This document shows positions 38,315-46,813 of a DNA stretch of 64,000 nucleotides, piece by piece. Numbering within the stretch: position 1 is the stretch's first letter; every line of letters starts with the position of its first letter. The notes beneath the pieces are model-generated. The model did no database searches and had not been told where the DNA came from. It worked only from the letters and a program-made list of their open reading frames with translations. The DNA lies in assembly GCA_964543235.1 (NCBI GenBank), contig CAZIXE010000002.1, forward strand, positions 54,916 to 118,915, written 5' to 3'. The translations under genes and the position numbers were made by a program. The DNA comes from JANMMJ01 sp964543235 (GTDB lineage: Bacteria > Pseudomonadota > Alphaproteobacteria > Rhizobiales > Aestuariivirgaceae).

Positions 38315-39083
38315 CCTTTCTGATCTGCAGCAGCACTTCGCCGCGGCCTTGCTGAACGACGATCTGCAGTCACTTGCGGGTACCTTTGTCGCCGGCAACG
38401 CCGACGCCGGTGCGAGGCTCGCCATCTTCCGCAACAACACCTTCATCTCGCTCACCAACGCGCTGAAGGTGACGTTCCCGGTGACGATGGAGCTCTCCGA
38501 CGAGCGCTTTTTCACCTACGCGGCCAGCCGCTTCATCATGGCGCATCCGCCCGCCGAGGCCCGGTTGTCGCGGTTTGGCGCAGCCTTTCCGCGTTTCCTC
38601 GCACGCTTCGAACCCTGCCGCCAGTATCCCATCATTGCCGAGATGGCCGCCCTCGAATGGGCCATCGCCGATTGCCTGCATGCGGCACAACTGCCGCCTG
38701 CCGGCGAAGCTCTGCTGGAGAGTCTTGGCGTGGCAGGCCCGGCAATTCAGCTCCGGTTGCAGCCCTGCTTGCGCTACGCACTGTCGCGCTGGTCCATCCT
38801 CGACGTCTGGGTGGATCACAAAAAGGGAACCGGAACCACGCCCGGAACCCTGCGCCGCGAGATCACCCGCCTTGCCGTGCTTCGCAACGGCGAAGACATC
38901 CAGTTCCTGCACTTGAACAAGTCGCGCCTTGCCTTCTGGCGGGGGCTGTCGCGCGGCCTGCCGCTGGAGAGGGCGGCACTTCGCGCCCTCGCACTCGACC
39001 CGCTCTTCGATCTGCTCGCCGAAACCCTGCTCCTGTTCCGCATGCGCCTGGTTACCGGCCTGGCGCCAACTCAAGCCTCCTGA
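38307..39083 (+). CDS. bufC: DUF2063 family partner protein BufC
   Basis: 258 aa from the ATG at 38307 (GGAG six bases upstream, overlapping the bufB stop by eight bases); an ATG at 38292 is the alternative. N-terminal DUF2063 domain (LQQHFAAALL, RLAIFRNNTFISLTNALKVTFP, FITYAASRFIMAHPP-like). The domain is labelled putative DNA-binding but in MNIO systems acts as the recognition partner that presents the precursor, as MbnC does. The C-terminal half is less conserved. Confidence 0.9.
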   Translation: MPDLSDLQQHFAAALLNDDLQSLAGTFVAGNADAGARLAIFRNNTFISLTNALKVTFPVTMELSDERFFTYAASRFIMAHPPAEARLSRFGAAFPRFLARFEPCRQYPIIAEMAALEWAIADCLHAAQLPPAGEALLESLGVAGPAIQLRLQPCLRYALSRWSILDVWVDHKKGTGTTPGTLRREITRLAVLRNGEDIQFLHLNKSRLAFWRGLSRGLPLERAALRALALDPLFDLLAETLLLFRMRLVTGLAPTQAS

Positions 39084-39103
39084 AACTCGAAAGGATTTTC
39101 CAG

Positions 39104-39577
39104 ATGCACAACCTGACCGAAACCATGACCCCAGGCCGCAGTGATTCATGGCGCGGCCATGCCGCCCGGATCATCGGCCTCGCCGACCGCATCCCGATGT
39201 CATTGATCCTGCTCGCCGCTCGTGTGGCGATTGCCAACGTGTTCTGGAACTCGGCCCAGTCGAAGCTGGCAAGCTGGCCCATCACCTTGCAGCTCTTCGC
39301 CATGGAGTACCAGGTTCCGCTGCTGCCCCCGCACATCGCTGCACCCCTTGCCACGGCCGCCGAACTCGGCGGCGCCATCCTGGTCTTCTTCGGCCTCCTG
39401 ACCCGGCTTGGTGCGCTGGCGCTGCTGGGGGTTGTCGCCGTGATCCAGCTCTTCGTCTATCCCGGCCATTGGGGCGAGCATCTTCTCTGGGCGAGCCTGC
39501 TGCTTCTGCTCATCGCCCGAGGTCCGGGCGTCGTTGCGCTCGACCATCTGGCCGCGCGCTGGCTGATCAGGACTTGA
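39104..39577 (+). CDS. bufD: DoxX-family membrane protein BufD
   Basis: 157 aa from the ATG at 39104, four hydrophobic segments. DoxX features: LILLAARVAIANVFWNSAQSKL, ATAAELGGAILVFFGLLTRLGA and the FVYPGHWGEHLLWA end. DoxX proteins close many bufferin operons; a role in redox or maturation chemistry at the membrane is inferred. It is 20 bp after bufC and four bases before the next gene. Confidence 0.9.
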   Translation: MHNLTETMTPGRSDSWRGHAARIIGLADRIPMSLILLAARVAIANVFWNSAQSKLASWPITLQLFAMEYQVPLLPPHIAAPLATAAELGGAILVFFGLLTRLGALALLGVVAVIQLFVYPGHWGEHLLWASLLLLLIARGPGVVALDHLAARWLIRT

Positions 39578-39581
39578 GCCG

Positions 39582-40877
39582 ATGCAGGAAGAGCGGCAGC
39601 CGCACCCGGCAATGGCATGCCTTGCAGGCACATGCCGTCCTCGCGTGGTGATTCTGGGTGCTGGCTTTGGCGGCCTCAGTGCCGCCAAGGCCCTGAAGCA
39701 CGCCCCCGTCGATGTCATCCTGATCGATCGGCACAATTATCACCTGTTCCAGCCGCTGCTCTACCAGGTCGCCACCGCCAGCCTCTCGCCCAACCAGGTC
39801 GCTGTGCCGGTGCGCCAGATCCTGTCGCGCCAGCGCAATGCGACGGTGCTGATGGATACGGTGCTCGGCATCGATCTGGAGAACAGTGATGTTGTCACCA
39901 GGGGCGGCCGTGTTGCCTATGATCACCTGATCGTCGCGACCGGCGCCCGCCATGCCTATTTCGGCCATGACGAGTGGGAGCAGGCGGCGCCCGGACTGAA
40001 GAAGATCGAGGAGGCCACCGGCATCAGGCGGCGGCTGCTGGTAGCCTTCGAGAAGGCGGAGGCCGAAACCTCGCCGGAGCGGCGCCGCAGTCTTCTCACC
40101 TTCGCCGTTGTCGGCGGTGGACCGACCGGCGTCGAACTGGCGGGTGCCATATCCGAACTGGCCCGCAAGTCGCTGGTCCGCGACTTCCGCCATATCGATC
40201 CCTCTACCGCCCGCGTCGTTCTCGTCGAGGCGGGCGCAGGCATCCTGCCAAACTTTCCGCGCAAGCTTTCGCAGTCTGCTCACCGCCAGTTGGCGGCACT
40301 GGGCGTGGAAATCATCACCGGCGATGCCGTCATCCATTGCGATGACCGCGGCCTGCGGCTGCGCAGTGGCGCCCGTATCGATGCCGAAACGGTCATATGG
40401 GGAGCCGGCGTTATGGCCTCGCCTGCCGCCCAGTGGCTGGGCGCCGGGGCTGACCGGGCGGGACGCGTCCTGGTCTGCGAACGCCTCAAGCTGCCCGGAC
40501 ACGACAACGTCTACGTGATCGGCGACACTGCCGCGGTGACCGACGGCCAGGGCCGGCAGGTGCCCGGCGTGGCGCCGGCGGCCAAGCAGATGGGCAAATA
40601 TGCGGCGCGCGCCATCGCTGCGACGCTTGCCAGCAAGCCGGTCGGGCCGTTCGTCTATGCCGATTACGGCAATCTTGCCACCATTGGCCGCAAATCCGCG
40701 GTCGCCGACTTCGGTCGCTTCCAGTTGAGCGGTTTTCCTGCCTGGATCATCTGGGGGATCGTCCACATCGGTTTCCTCATTGGCTTCCGCAACCGCCTGA
40801 CCGTGATGCTGGATTGGTCCTGGTCCTATCTGAGCCACGCCCGTGGCGTGCGCCTCATTACCGGCCACGAGACCTAG
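39582..40877 (+). CDS. Type II NADH:quinone dehydrogenase-like flavoprotein
   Basis: 431 aa. Two dinucleotide-binding domains: FAD motif RVVILGAGFGGLSAAKAL (about 20-37) and NAD motif FAVVGGGPTGVELAGAI (about 170-186). Also HNYHLFQPLLYQVATASL and GVAPAAKQMGKYAA, both typical of NDH-2. The C-terminal hydrophobic segment AWIIWGIVHIGFLIGFRN would anchor it at the inner membrane. It starts four bases after bufD, so it may be the last gene of the bufferin transcript, possibly linking maturation redox chemistry to the quinone pool (inference). Confidence 0.92.
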   Translation: MQEERQPHPAMACLAGTCRPRVVILGAGFGGLSAAKALKHAPVDVILIDRHNYHLFQPLLYQVATASLSPNQVAVPVRQILSRQRNATVLMDTVLGIDLENSDVVTRGGRVAYDHLIVATGARHAYFGHDEWEQAAPGLKKIEEATGIRRRLLVAFEKAEAETSPERRRSLLTFAVVGGGPTGVELAGAISELARKSLVRDFRHIDPSTARVVLVEAGAGILPNFPRKLSQSAHRQLAALGVEIITGDAVIHCDDRGLRLRSGARIDAETVIWGAGVMASPAAQWLGAGADRAGRVLVCERLKLPGHDNVYVIGDTAAVTDGQGRQVPGVAPAAKQMGKYAARAIAATLASKPVGPFVYADYGNLATIGRKSAVADFGRFQLSGFPAWIIWGIVHIGFLIGFRNRLTVMLDWSWSYLSHARGVRLITGHET

Positions 40878-40889
40878 CGGAGCCTGTCG

Positions 40890-42752
40890 ATGCGCATTCG
40901 CCTGGGCACGGCGCTCACCGCCCTCATGCTGATCGCCGTCTCTGCGACCGCCCTGGTGGTGCACTATTCCTGGATGCGCACCGCGAGCCGCAACATTGAG
41001 AGCATCGTCGGGGCCCTGCATGAACGCACCGCCGCCTCGGTATCGGGCGAACTCGAGTCGACCTTCCGCGCCGCTGAGGGCGCCGTCGAAGTGATCCGCT
41101 CGATTTTCTACCAGGGCGCCATTCGCACCTCCGATGAGGCCAAGCGCGAATTCGTCTTTCTCTCCGTGCTGCGCTCGCAGCCGTCGATCTCCTGGGTTGG
41201 TCTCGGTTTTCCCGACGGCCGCTTCTTCGGCGCCCATCTGCTGGATGATGGTGAACTGGAAATGGTGGAGATCGGCGGCTTTGCCGATGAGTCGGCCCGC
41301 ACGCTTCGCCGCGATCTCTATACGCCTCTGCCTGGCGACATCCACTTCAATCAGCGCCTTAAATCGACCACCGCCTACGTGACGGCGGGGGCCAAGTGGT
41401 TTCGTCTGGCGCGCGTGACGGAACAACTCGTCTGGTCGGAAGTTGACATTCTGCCAAGCGGTTTCGAGCCCGCCGTCGTTGTCTCCAAGCGACTCACCAT
41501 CAACGGTCGCTTCGAGGGCGTCATCATGGTGTCCCTCAACACCAGCCGCATTGCTGCTTTCCTTGCAGGCCTCGATATCGCCGCCGCGGGCGCCACCCGG
41601 ATCGTCGGCAAGGACGGTACCCGGCTCGCTTCATCGCGCGAACCGCTCGATCCGGGCCTCGAACAGGGGCTCACCCGGGCCCGGCATCTTGCGAGCCCGG
41701 GTGATATCGCCATCGATATCGCCGGCAGCGGCGAGCATTTTATTTCTGCCACCCCGCTGGGTTTCAACGACTGGCAGCTCTTGACGGCCGTGCCCCGTGC
41801 CGCCTTCACCCGCGAGATCGACCGCAGCACGCGTCAGCTCGTCTTCGTCGTCATCGCCCTCGCAGCCCTCGCCGCCGTCACCTCGGCATTGTTTGCCCAT
41901 GTCTTTTTTGCCCGGCCCATCAATCTCCTGGCGGGCGAGCTCAGGCACATCGAGAATTTTGCGCTGGCCGAGGTCCGCCACATTGCCACCCGCCTCGCCG
42001 AGCTCGATCGCCTGTCCTCGGGCCTGAAGCGGATGGCAGCAAGTCTGGAGGCTTTCGGGCTGTTCGTGCCGACCGAGATCGTGCGCACCCTGATTGCCCA
42101 GGGCGTGGCCCCCCGCCCGGGCGGCGACACCCGCGAGATCACCGTGATGTTTGCCGATCTCCCGGGCTTCACCCAGCTCACCGAAAAGCATGGCGCCGGC
42201 GTTGCGCCCTTCCTGACGGAGTTCCTCACCCTCGCCACCGAGGCGATCCACGCTGAGGGCGGCACCGTGGACAAGTTCATCGGCGATGCCATTATGGGCC
42301 TGTGGAATGCGCCGCAGACGGTTGACGGCCATGCCGCCAAGGCCTGCCGCGCGGCCCTCCGCATCCGCGATCGCATGCAAGGGGTCGCCCGGCCGGATGG
42401 CCGGACTGCAGCACCGCTGGTCCGCGTCGGCATTGCGACGGGCCAGGCCTTTGTCGGCAATATCGGCTCGCAAAGCCGATTGAGTTACACCGCCATCGGC
42501 GACGTCGTGAACATTGCCAGCCGCCTCGAGGCCATGTGCAAGGAACTCGGCACCGAGATCGCCGTGAGCCGCCCCACGGCCCTGGCTGCCGGCCCGGATT
42601 TCCGGTTCAGGCCCCACGGCAACCGTACCGTCCGCGGCCGCGACAGCACGCTGGAAGTCCTGGAACTGCTGGACATTGCCTGCCCGGCAGCAGACCGCGA
42701 TGGGCTCGCACTGCAGCCCGGGGAAGAAGGCCTCTCCGATGCCGCCGCCTGA
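40890..42752 (+). CDS. Membrane sensor adenylate cyclase (class III)
   Basis: 620 aa. A transmembrane helix at about 5-27, a periplasmic dCache-like sensor domain (30-310), a second helix at about 313-335 and a linker precede the class III catalytic domain (about 410-590). Catalytic residues are complete: metal aspartates D423 (MFADLPGF) and D466 (GDAIM), Lys462 in VDKFIGD and the downstream IGDVVNIASRLE with Asp, Asn and Arg. This predicts active ATP cyclisation. The 3' end overlaps the MBL hydrolase gene by 14 bases. Confidence 0.9.
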   Translation: MRIRLGTALTALMLIAVSATALVVHYSWMRTASRNIESIVGALHERTAASVSGELESTFRAAEGAVEVIRSIFYQGAIRTSDEAKREFVFLSVLRSQPSISWVGLGFPDGRFFGAHLLDDGELEMVEIGGFADESARTLRRDLYTPLPGDIHFNQRLKSTTAYVTAGAKWFRLARVTEQLVWSEVDILPSGFEPAVVVSKRLTINGRFEGVIMVSLNTSRIAAFLAGLDIAAAGATRIVGKDGTRLASSREPLDPGLEQGLTRARHLASPGDIAIDIAGSGEHFISATPLGFNDWQLLTAVPRAAFTREIDRSTRQLVFVVIALAALAAVTSALFAHVFFARPINLLAGELRHIENFALAEVRHIATRLAELDRLSSGLKRMAASLEAFGLFVPTEIVRTLIAQGVAPRPGGDTREITVMFADLPGFTQLTEKHGAGVAPFLTEFLTLATEAIHAEGGTVDKFIGDAIMGLWNAPQTVDGHAAKACRAALRIRDRMQGVARPDGRTAAPLVRVGIATGQAFVGNIGSQSRLSYTAIGDVVNIASRLEAMCKELGTEIAVSRPTALAAGPDFRFRPHGNRTVRGRDSTLEVLELLDIACPAADRDGLALQPGEEGLSDAAA

Positions 42753-43587
42753 CACCGACAGCAAGGCCAGCATGGGGGTCCGCTTCTGGGGCGTTCGCGG
42801 CTCGATTCCGACCGCCCGGCCTGATACGTCCCGCGCCGGCGGGCACACCGCCTGCGTGGAACTGCGCTGCACCGGTCACATCCTGATTCTCGACGCAGGC
42901 ACCGGCCTCGTGCCTGCCGGCATGGCGCTCGCCGCCGCGGGCATCAAGTCCTGCGACATCTTTCTTTCGCACAGCCACTACGACCATCTGATCGGCCTGC
43001 CGTTCTTCCCGCTCCTGTCGCAGCCGGACGCCCGCTGCACCATCTGGTCCGGCCATCTCGCCGGCGGCATGACGACCCGCGACATGATCACCGACTTCAT
43101 GCGGCCGCCCTTCTTCCCGACTTCGATTTGCGCTTACAGTGCGACGATTGCCTTCCGTGACTTCACGGCCGGTGAAGGTTTCAGCCCCTATCCCGGCATC
43201 GTCATCGACACCCTGCGGCTCGAGCACCCTGGCGGCGTCATTGCCTACGCGGTGAGCCATGCCGGCCGCAAAGTGGCCTATGTCACCGATTTCGAGCACG
43301 ATCCCGCCCGCGATGATGACGCGCTGGCCGCCTTCGTCGCCGACGCCGACCTGCTGATCTACGACGGCATGTACTCCGACGATGAGTTTGCCGCGCGCCG
43401 TGGCTTCGGGCATTCGACCTGGCAGGAAGGTGTGCGGCTCGCCCGCCATGCCGGCGTGCACCGGCTCGCGCTCTTTCATCATTCGCCGCTGCACTCCGAC
43501 AACGACATCGATCGTCTCGAGTGCATGGTTGCGCGCGCTCACAGCCACGCCTTCCCGGCCCGCGAAGGCGTCAGCCTGGCGCTCTGA
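42739..43587 (+). CDS. MBL-fold metallo-hydrolase coupled to the cyclase
   Basis: 282 aa from the ATG at 42739 (AGAAGG eight bases upstream); an ATG at 42772 is possible. The N-terminal MGVRFWGVRGSIPTARPDT and the zinc motif LSHSHYDHL (H78, H80, D82, H83) place it with MBL hydrolases related to cyclic-phosphate phosphodiesterases. Later ligands: VTDFEHD, IYDGMYSDDE, GHSTWQEG and FHHSPLHSD. Overlap with the cyclase gene suggests a role on its cyclic nucleotide product, which is inference from context. Confidence 0.87.
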   Translation: MPPPDTDSKASMGVRFWGVRGSIPTARPDTSRAGGHTACVELRCTGHILILDAGTGLVPAGMALAAAGIKSCDIFLSHSHYDHLIGLPFFPLLSQPDARCTIWSGHLAGGMTTRDMITDFMRPPFFPTSICAYSATIAFRDFTAGEGFSPYPGIVIDTLRLEHPGGVIAYAVSHAGRKVAYVTDFEHDPARDDDALAAFVADADLLIYDGMYSDDEFAARRGFGHSTWQEGVRLARHAGVHRLALFHHSPLHSDNDIDRLECMVARAHSHAFPAREGVSLAL

Positions 43588-43693
43588 TCCCTCGATAGCT
43601 GGCCTCGATCAAAATCATGATGACCCGGCATTTCAGCGGCGGCCCGCATTCCGGCATGCTGGCCGTCAAGTTCAAGACCTTGGAGTTGGAAAC

Positions 43694-44176
43694 ATGACAT
43701 TCGCCATCCGCAATTCGGCTTCGGCCATCCTTGTCGCCGGCACGCTCGCCCTGTCGCTGACGGCTTCCGCCTCCTCGGGCCAGGATGGCATCGTCCGGGT
43801 AAAGAGTGCCTATTCGGTCGAGCAGACCGTGGCGCTGATCAAGGATGACGTGGCCGAGAAGGGCATCCGGCTCTTTGACGTGATCGACCAGGCGCAGCTG
43901 GCCAGGGAGGCCGGCATCGAACTGCGGCCGTCCACTCTCATCGTCTTCGGCAACCCGCCGCTTGGCACGCAGTTCATCACCGCGCGGCCCGAGGCCGGTC
44001 TTGACTGGCCGGTGCGCGTGCTCGTCTATCAGGATGCCAAGGGTCAGGTCTGGGCCGCCTACACCGATTTCCAGTGGATCGCCCGGCGTCACAACATCAA
44101 GAATCGCAAGGCCCAGTTCAACATGGCATCGCAGGTGATCGGCTCCATCACCTCTACCATCAAGCCGAAGCAGTAG
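43694..44176 (+). CDS. Secreted DUF302 protein
   Basis: 160 aa from the ATG at 43694 with a signal peptide (about 1-27). DUF302 features: RVKSAYSVEQTVALIKDDV, KGIRLFDVIDQAQLA, RPSTLIVFGNPPLGTQ and LPVRVLVYQD-like. DUF302 proteins are small periplasmic proteins of unknown chemistry. It lies 106 bp after the MBL gene with TTGGA as a weak ribosome-binding site, so a separate transcript is possible. Confidence 0.88.
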   Translation: MTFAIRNSASAILVAGTLALSLTASASSGQDGIVRVKSAYSVEQTVALIKDDVAEKGIRLFDVIDQAQLAREAGIELRPSTLIVFGNPPLGTQFITARPEAGLDWPVRVLVYQDAKGQVWAAYTDFQWIARRHNIKNRKAQFNMASQVIGSITSTIKPKQ

Positions 44177-44550
44177 CGGGCCCGAAGCGGCAGCCCGAAC
44201 GTATCAGGTGAGCATGGAGGCCAGCTGCCCACGTCACCTCTCGTTCGAGCGGGTAAGTGAGCCAGCCTTTGCCTCGATCGCAGCGTCATCGCGATGAACC
44301 CGTCACGGGTTGAAACTGTCCGCACCGGGCCGCGCGGCTCCCCGGATCGACGTCGTCGCTGAAGTCTTGCCCTGGCTTGGGCGCAAGGTGCCGGAGCCGG
44401 CCCCCGCGGGTCATTCAAGTGGTCAATTTTCGCCTCCACACGGCTTGCGCAGTGCGTATGCCTGGACTGATTTGCGATCCTGGAGCGGTCCGACCTTGCT
44501 TAAGTCACATGATCATTATATAATGTATCTATTATATAACGGATCACTTG
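44177..44550. other. Intergenic region with the arsR-SRPBCC promoter at its end
   Basis: About 370 bp. The first 300 bp show no convincing gene or RNA. The last 60 bp turn sharply AT-rich and contain the ArsR promoter and operator listed separately. Confidence 0.6.
44496..44539 (+). promoter_or_regulatory. ArsR-gene promoter overlapped by a symmetric operator
   Basis: TTGCTT (44496-44501), 17-bp spacer and TATAAT (44519-44524) form a sigma-70 promoter. An inverted repeat TTATATAAT-N6-ATTATATAA (44516-44539) covers the -10 box and start site. ArsR-type repressors bind such 12-2-12-like symmetric sites, so autoregulation is predicted. Confidence 0.75.
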
Positions 44551-44913
44551 ATGACTTCCCTCGACCGGTCCTTCGCCGCCCTCGCCGACCCCATCCGCCG
44601 CGCCATCCTTGCGCGGCTGGCAACCGGCGAGGCGACAGTACAGGACCTCGCCCGCCCGTTCTCCATTTCCCAACCCGCGATCAGCCGCCATTTGAAGGTT
44701 CTGGAGGAGGCGGGACTGATTGAAACCCGGGTCAAGGGCACCGCCCGCCCCCGCCGCCTGAAGCCGGACGCCATCGAAGCCCTCTGGGACTGGCTGGGCC
44801 AGTACCGGGCTCTTTGGGAGACGCAGTTCCGGAAGCTGGATGCGGTCCTTGACAGCCTGCCAGAGGAAGCTGGTCAAACACCCTCCGCCAACCCCGAAAG
44901 GAGCACATCGTGA
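44551..44913 (+). CDS. ArsR-family transcriptional regulator
   Basis: 120 aa from the ATG at 44551. Winged helix-turn-helix: RSFAALADPIRRAILARLAT and FSISQPAISRHLKVLEEAG. No CxC or ELCVCDL-type metal-binding cysteines are present, so it belongs to the non-metal group paired with SRPBCC proteins. The stop overlaps the GTG of the next gene (GTGA). Confidence 0.93.
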   Translation: MTSLDRSFAALADPIRRAILARLATGEATVQDLARPFSISQPAISRHLKVLEEAGLIETRVKGTARPRRLKPDAIEALWDWLGQYRALWETQFRKLDAVLDSLPEEAGQTPSANPERSTS

Positions 44914-45377
44914 CCTCTGCCTTGGATCTGACAGAGCTGCAGATGGTATTGGACGGCGAAACTGACATTGTCGTCCGGCGCGATTTCTCTCATCCCCCCG
45001 CCCGTGTCTGGCGCGCACTGACCGAGCCGGCGCTGATCCGCAAGTGGATGTCTTCGAAGGACGACATGACGCGCTGCGAGGTGGACCTGCGTCCGGGCGG
45101 GTCGTTTCGCTATGAATGGCCCGAGTTCTTTTTCTCGGGGCCGATCCTGGCGGTCGATGCCCCGCATCGCATGGTTCATGTCGAACATTTCAATGGCGAC
45201 ACCTCTTCCGGTCCGACGATCACCACTGATCTGGCCGCACGGGGAACCGGGACCCGCCTCGCCATGGTCATGCGCTACGCCAATGCCGGGGCCCGGGCCG
45301 CCGCGATCGAGACGGGCTTTACCGACGGCTTTGACGAGGTCTTTGGCAGGCTCGAGGCGCTGACGATCGCGGAATGA
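44910..45377 (+). CDS. SRPBCC (AHSA1/START-like) protein
   Basis: 155 aa with a GTG start overlapping the arsR stop. Features of the AHSA1-type SRPBCC family: VVRRDFSHPPARVWRALTEP, LIRKWM, VDLRPGGSFRYEW and the C-terminal GFTDGFDEVFGRLE. A hydrophobic ligand-binding pocket is typical; the ligand is unknown. ArsR-SRPBCC is a frequent two-gene unit. Confidence 0.9.
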   Translation: MTSALDLTELQMVLDGETDIVVRRDFSHPPARVWRALTEPALIRKWMSSKDDMTRCEVDLRPGGSFRYEWPEFFFSGPILAVDAPHRMVHVEHFNGDTSSGPTITTDLAARGTGTRLAMVMRYANAGARAAAIETGFTDGFDEVFGRLEALTIAE

Positions 45378-45446
45378 GGTGCGTGTCGCCACCCGCGTCT
45401 TGGGTACATTCCGTAACCCACGTCTCCGGGCCGGACAGGCTGAAAA

Positions 45447-45523
45447 TGGCGATCCCGACAGGATTCGAACCTGTGACCCTCAGTTTAGGAAACTGATGCT
45501 CTATCCTGCTGAGCTACGGGATC
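45447..45523 (-). tRNA. tRNA-Arg (CCT)
   Basis: 77 nt. Acceptor stem GATCCCG pairs with CGGGATC; the D-arm, an anticodon loop TTCCTAA with anticodon CCT, and the T-arm GGTTCGAATCC are all present. The 3' CCA is encoded. Reads AGG codons. Confidence 0.97.
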
Positions 45524-45554
45524 GGCCTTGACCCGCTTATAACGCAAATCGCCC

Positions 45555-45595
45555 AAAGAAAAAGACCCGGCGGACGCCTGGGCGCCGGCCGGGCC
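45555..45595 (-). terminator. Intrinsic terminator of carD
   Basis: Read on the minus strand, GGCCCGGC and GCCGGGTC form an eight-pair stem with one G-U pair and an internal GC-rich loop. It is followed by TTTTTCTTT (plus-strand positions 45555-45563). Located just after the carD stop. Confidence 0.8.
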
Positions 45596-45617
45596 TGATG
45601 ATCGGATGGCGATTGTC

Positions 45618-46445
45618 TCAGGCCGCTTCTTCGGCCTGCAGCTCTTCCTCGGCCGCCGCCTTGACGTTCTTGTGGGCGTTCTTCTCGAGGAAGGTCTCGA
45701 GTTCCTTCACCGCCATGTCGTCGTCAATCTTCTTGACCGCGGCGATCTCGCGCGCCATGCGCTCCAGCGCCTGCTCGAACAGCTGCCGCTCCGAGTAGGA
45801 CTGCTCCGGCTGCTTGTCCGACCGGTAGAGGTCGCGCACCACCTCGGCCACCGCGATGAGATCGCCCGAATTGATCTTTGCTTCATATTCCTGGGCACGC
45901 CGCGACCACATGGTGCGCTTGATGCGGGCCCGCCCGCGCAGCACCTTCATGGCCTGCTCGATCAGCGGCTTGTCGGCGAGCCGGCGCATGCCGCGCGCTT
46001 CCGCCTTGTTGGTGGGTACGCGCAGCCTGAGCTTCTCCTTGTCGAAATCGACGATATAGAGCTCGAGCCGGGCTCCCGCGATTTCCTGTTCCTCCACCTG
46101 CACGATCCGGCCGACGCCGTGGGCGGGATAGACCACCTGCTCGCCGGCCTTGAAGATGACTTTCCTGGCGGGCGGCGCGGCAGTCTGCACCGCAACGGCG
46201 GGACGCGCGGCCACCGGCTGGGCAACCGGCGCCATGCGCACCGGGACAGCCGGCTTGGCCGGGCTGGCGGCAGGCTTGCTGGCCGGCTTTGCGGCCACCG
46301 GCTTAGGGGGCGGCGCTGCCGCCTTGCGGGCCTGCGGCTTGACATGGCTCGCCTTGGCCGGTTTCTTGGCGGCGGTCTTCTTGAGGGCGGCCTTCTTCAC
46401 CGGTGTCTTCTTGCTGGCCGTCTTCTTCTTGGCTGCGCTTGGCAT
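45618..46445 (-). CDS. carD: CarD-family transcription factor with histone-H1-like N-terminal tail
   Basis: 275 aa; typical alphaproteobacterial CdnL/CarD proteins are about 160-170 aa. The C-terminal part is standard: the RNA-polymerase-interacting Tudor-like domain (FKAGEQVVYPAHGVGRIVQVEEQ), then the helical DNA-binding domain (RMRRLADK-like, KVLRGRARIKRTMWSRRAQEY). The first 95 residues are a Lys/Ala/Pro tail (KKKTASKKTPVKKAALKKTA and similar), like eukaryotic histone H1 termini. CarD stabilises open complexes at rRNA and growth promoters. Monocistronic with its own terminator. Confidence 0.93.
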   Translation of the reverse strand: MPSAAKKKTASKKTPVKKAALKKTAAKKPAKASHVKPQARKAAAPPPKPVAAKPASKPAASPAKPAVPVRMAPVAQPVAARPAVAVQTAAPPARKVIFKAGEQVVYPAHGVGRIVQVEEQEIAGARLELYIVDFDKEKLRLRVPTNKAEARGMRRLADKPLIEQAMKVLRGRARIKRTMWSRRAQEYEAKINSGDLIAVAEVVRDLYRSDKQPEQSYSERQLFEQALERMAREIAAVKKIDDDMAVKELETFLEKNAHKNVKAAAEEELQAEEAA

Positions 46446-46813
46446 ATATCTAATACTCCTTGCCCCTGATCCCTCTAAACTATGACTCGAACCCTACGTA
46501 AAGTTCCGGCGCCAGAATTCTTGATCCGACGCGAATTGCGTGTTGCCATTTCGGGTATTCCGCCAATGGATCGTTCAGTGGTCCGGCCGCCCGCAGGGGC
46601 CGCACGCGCATTCTGAACCGTGACCATTGACGAAAAAAATCCGGGTTTGTTGCCCGGGAATCTCGTTCAGAAATCATTGTTCACATAAAAGCTTATATAA
46701 CACACTCTTATGCGAAATTAAAGGGCGGGCAGTCCGTATACGGCGCATTTCTGCAATGCGCCTGCCCCTCTCAGCCCGGCAAGGTTAACGAAACCCGATT
46801 GCCTTTCTCTGCG
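46446..46813. other. AT-richer intergenic region upstream of carD
   Basis: About 370 bp between the divergent-facing carD start and the fdxA stop. The part around 46670-46725 is unusually AT-rich and probably holds the carD promoter. No gene, RNA or clear operator was recognised. Confidence 0.5.

Noticed and set aside
39567..41426. 619-residue minus-strand open frame
   Set aside because: Spans the NDH-2 and cyclase genes in antisense; both plus-strand proteins are full length with complete motifs.
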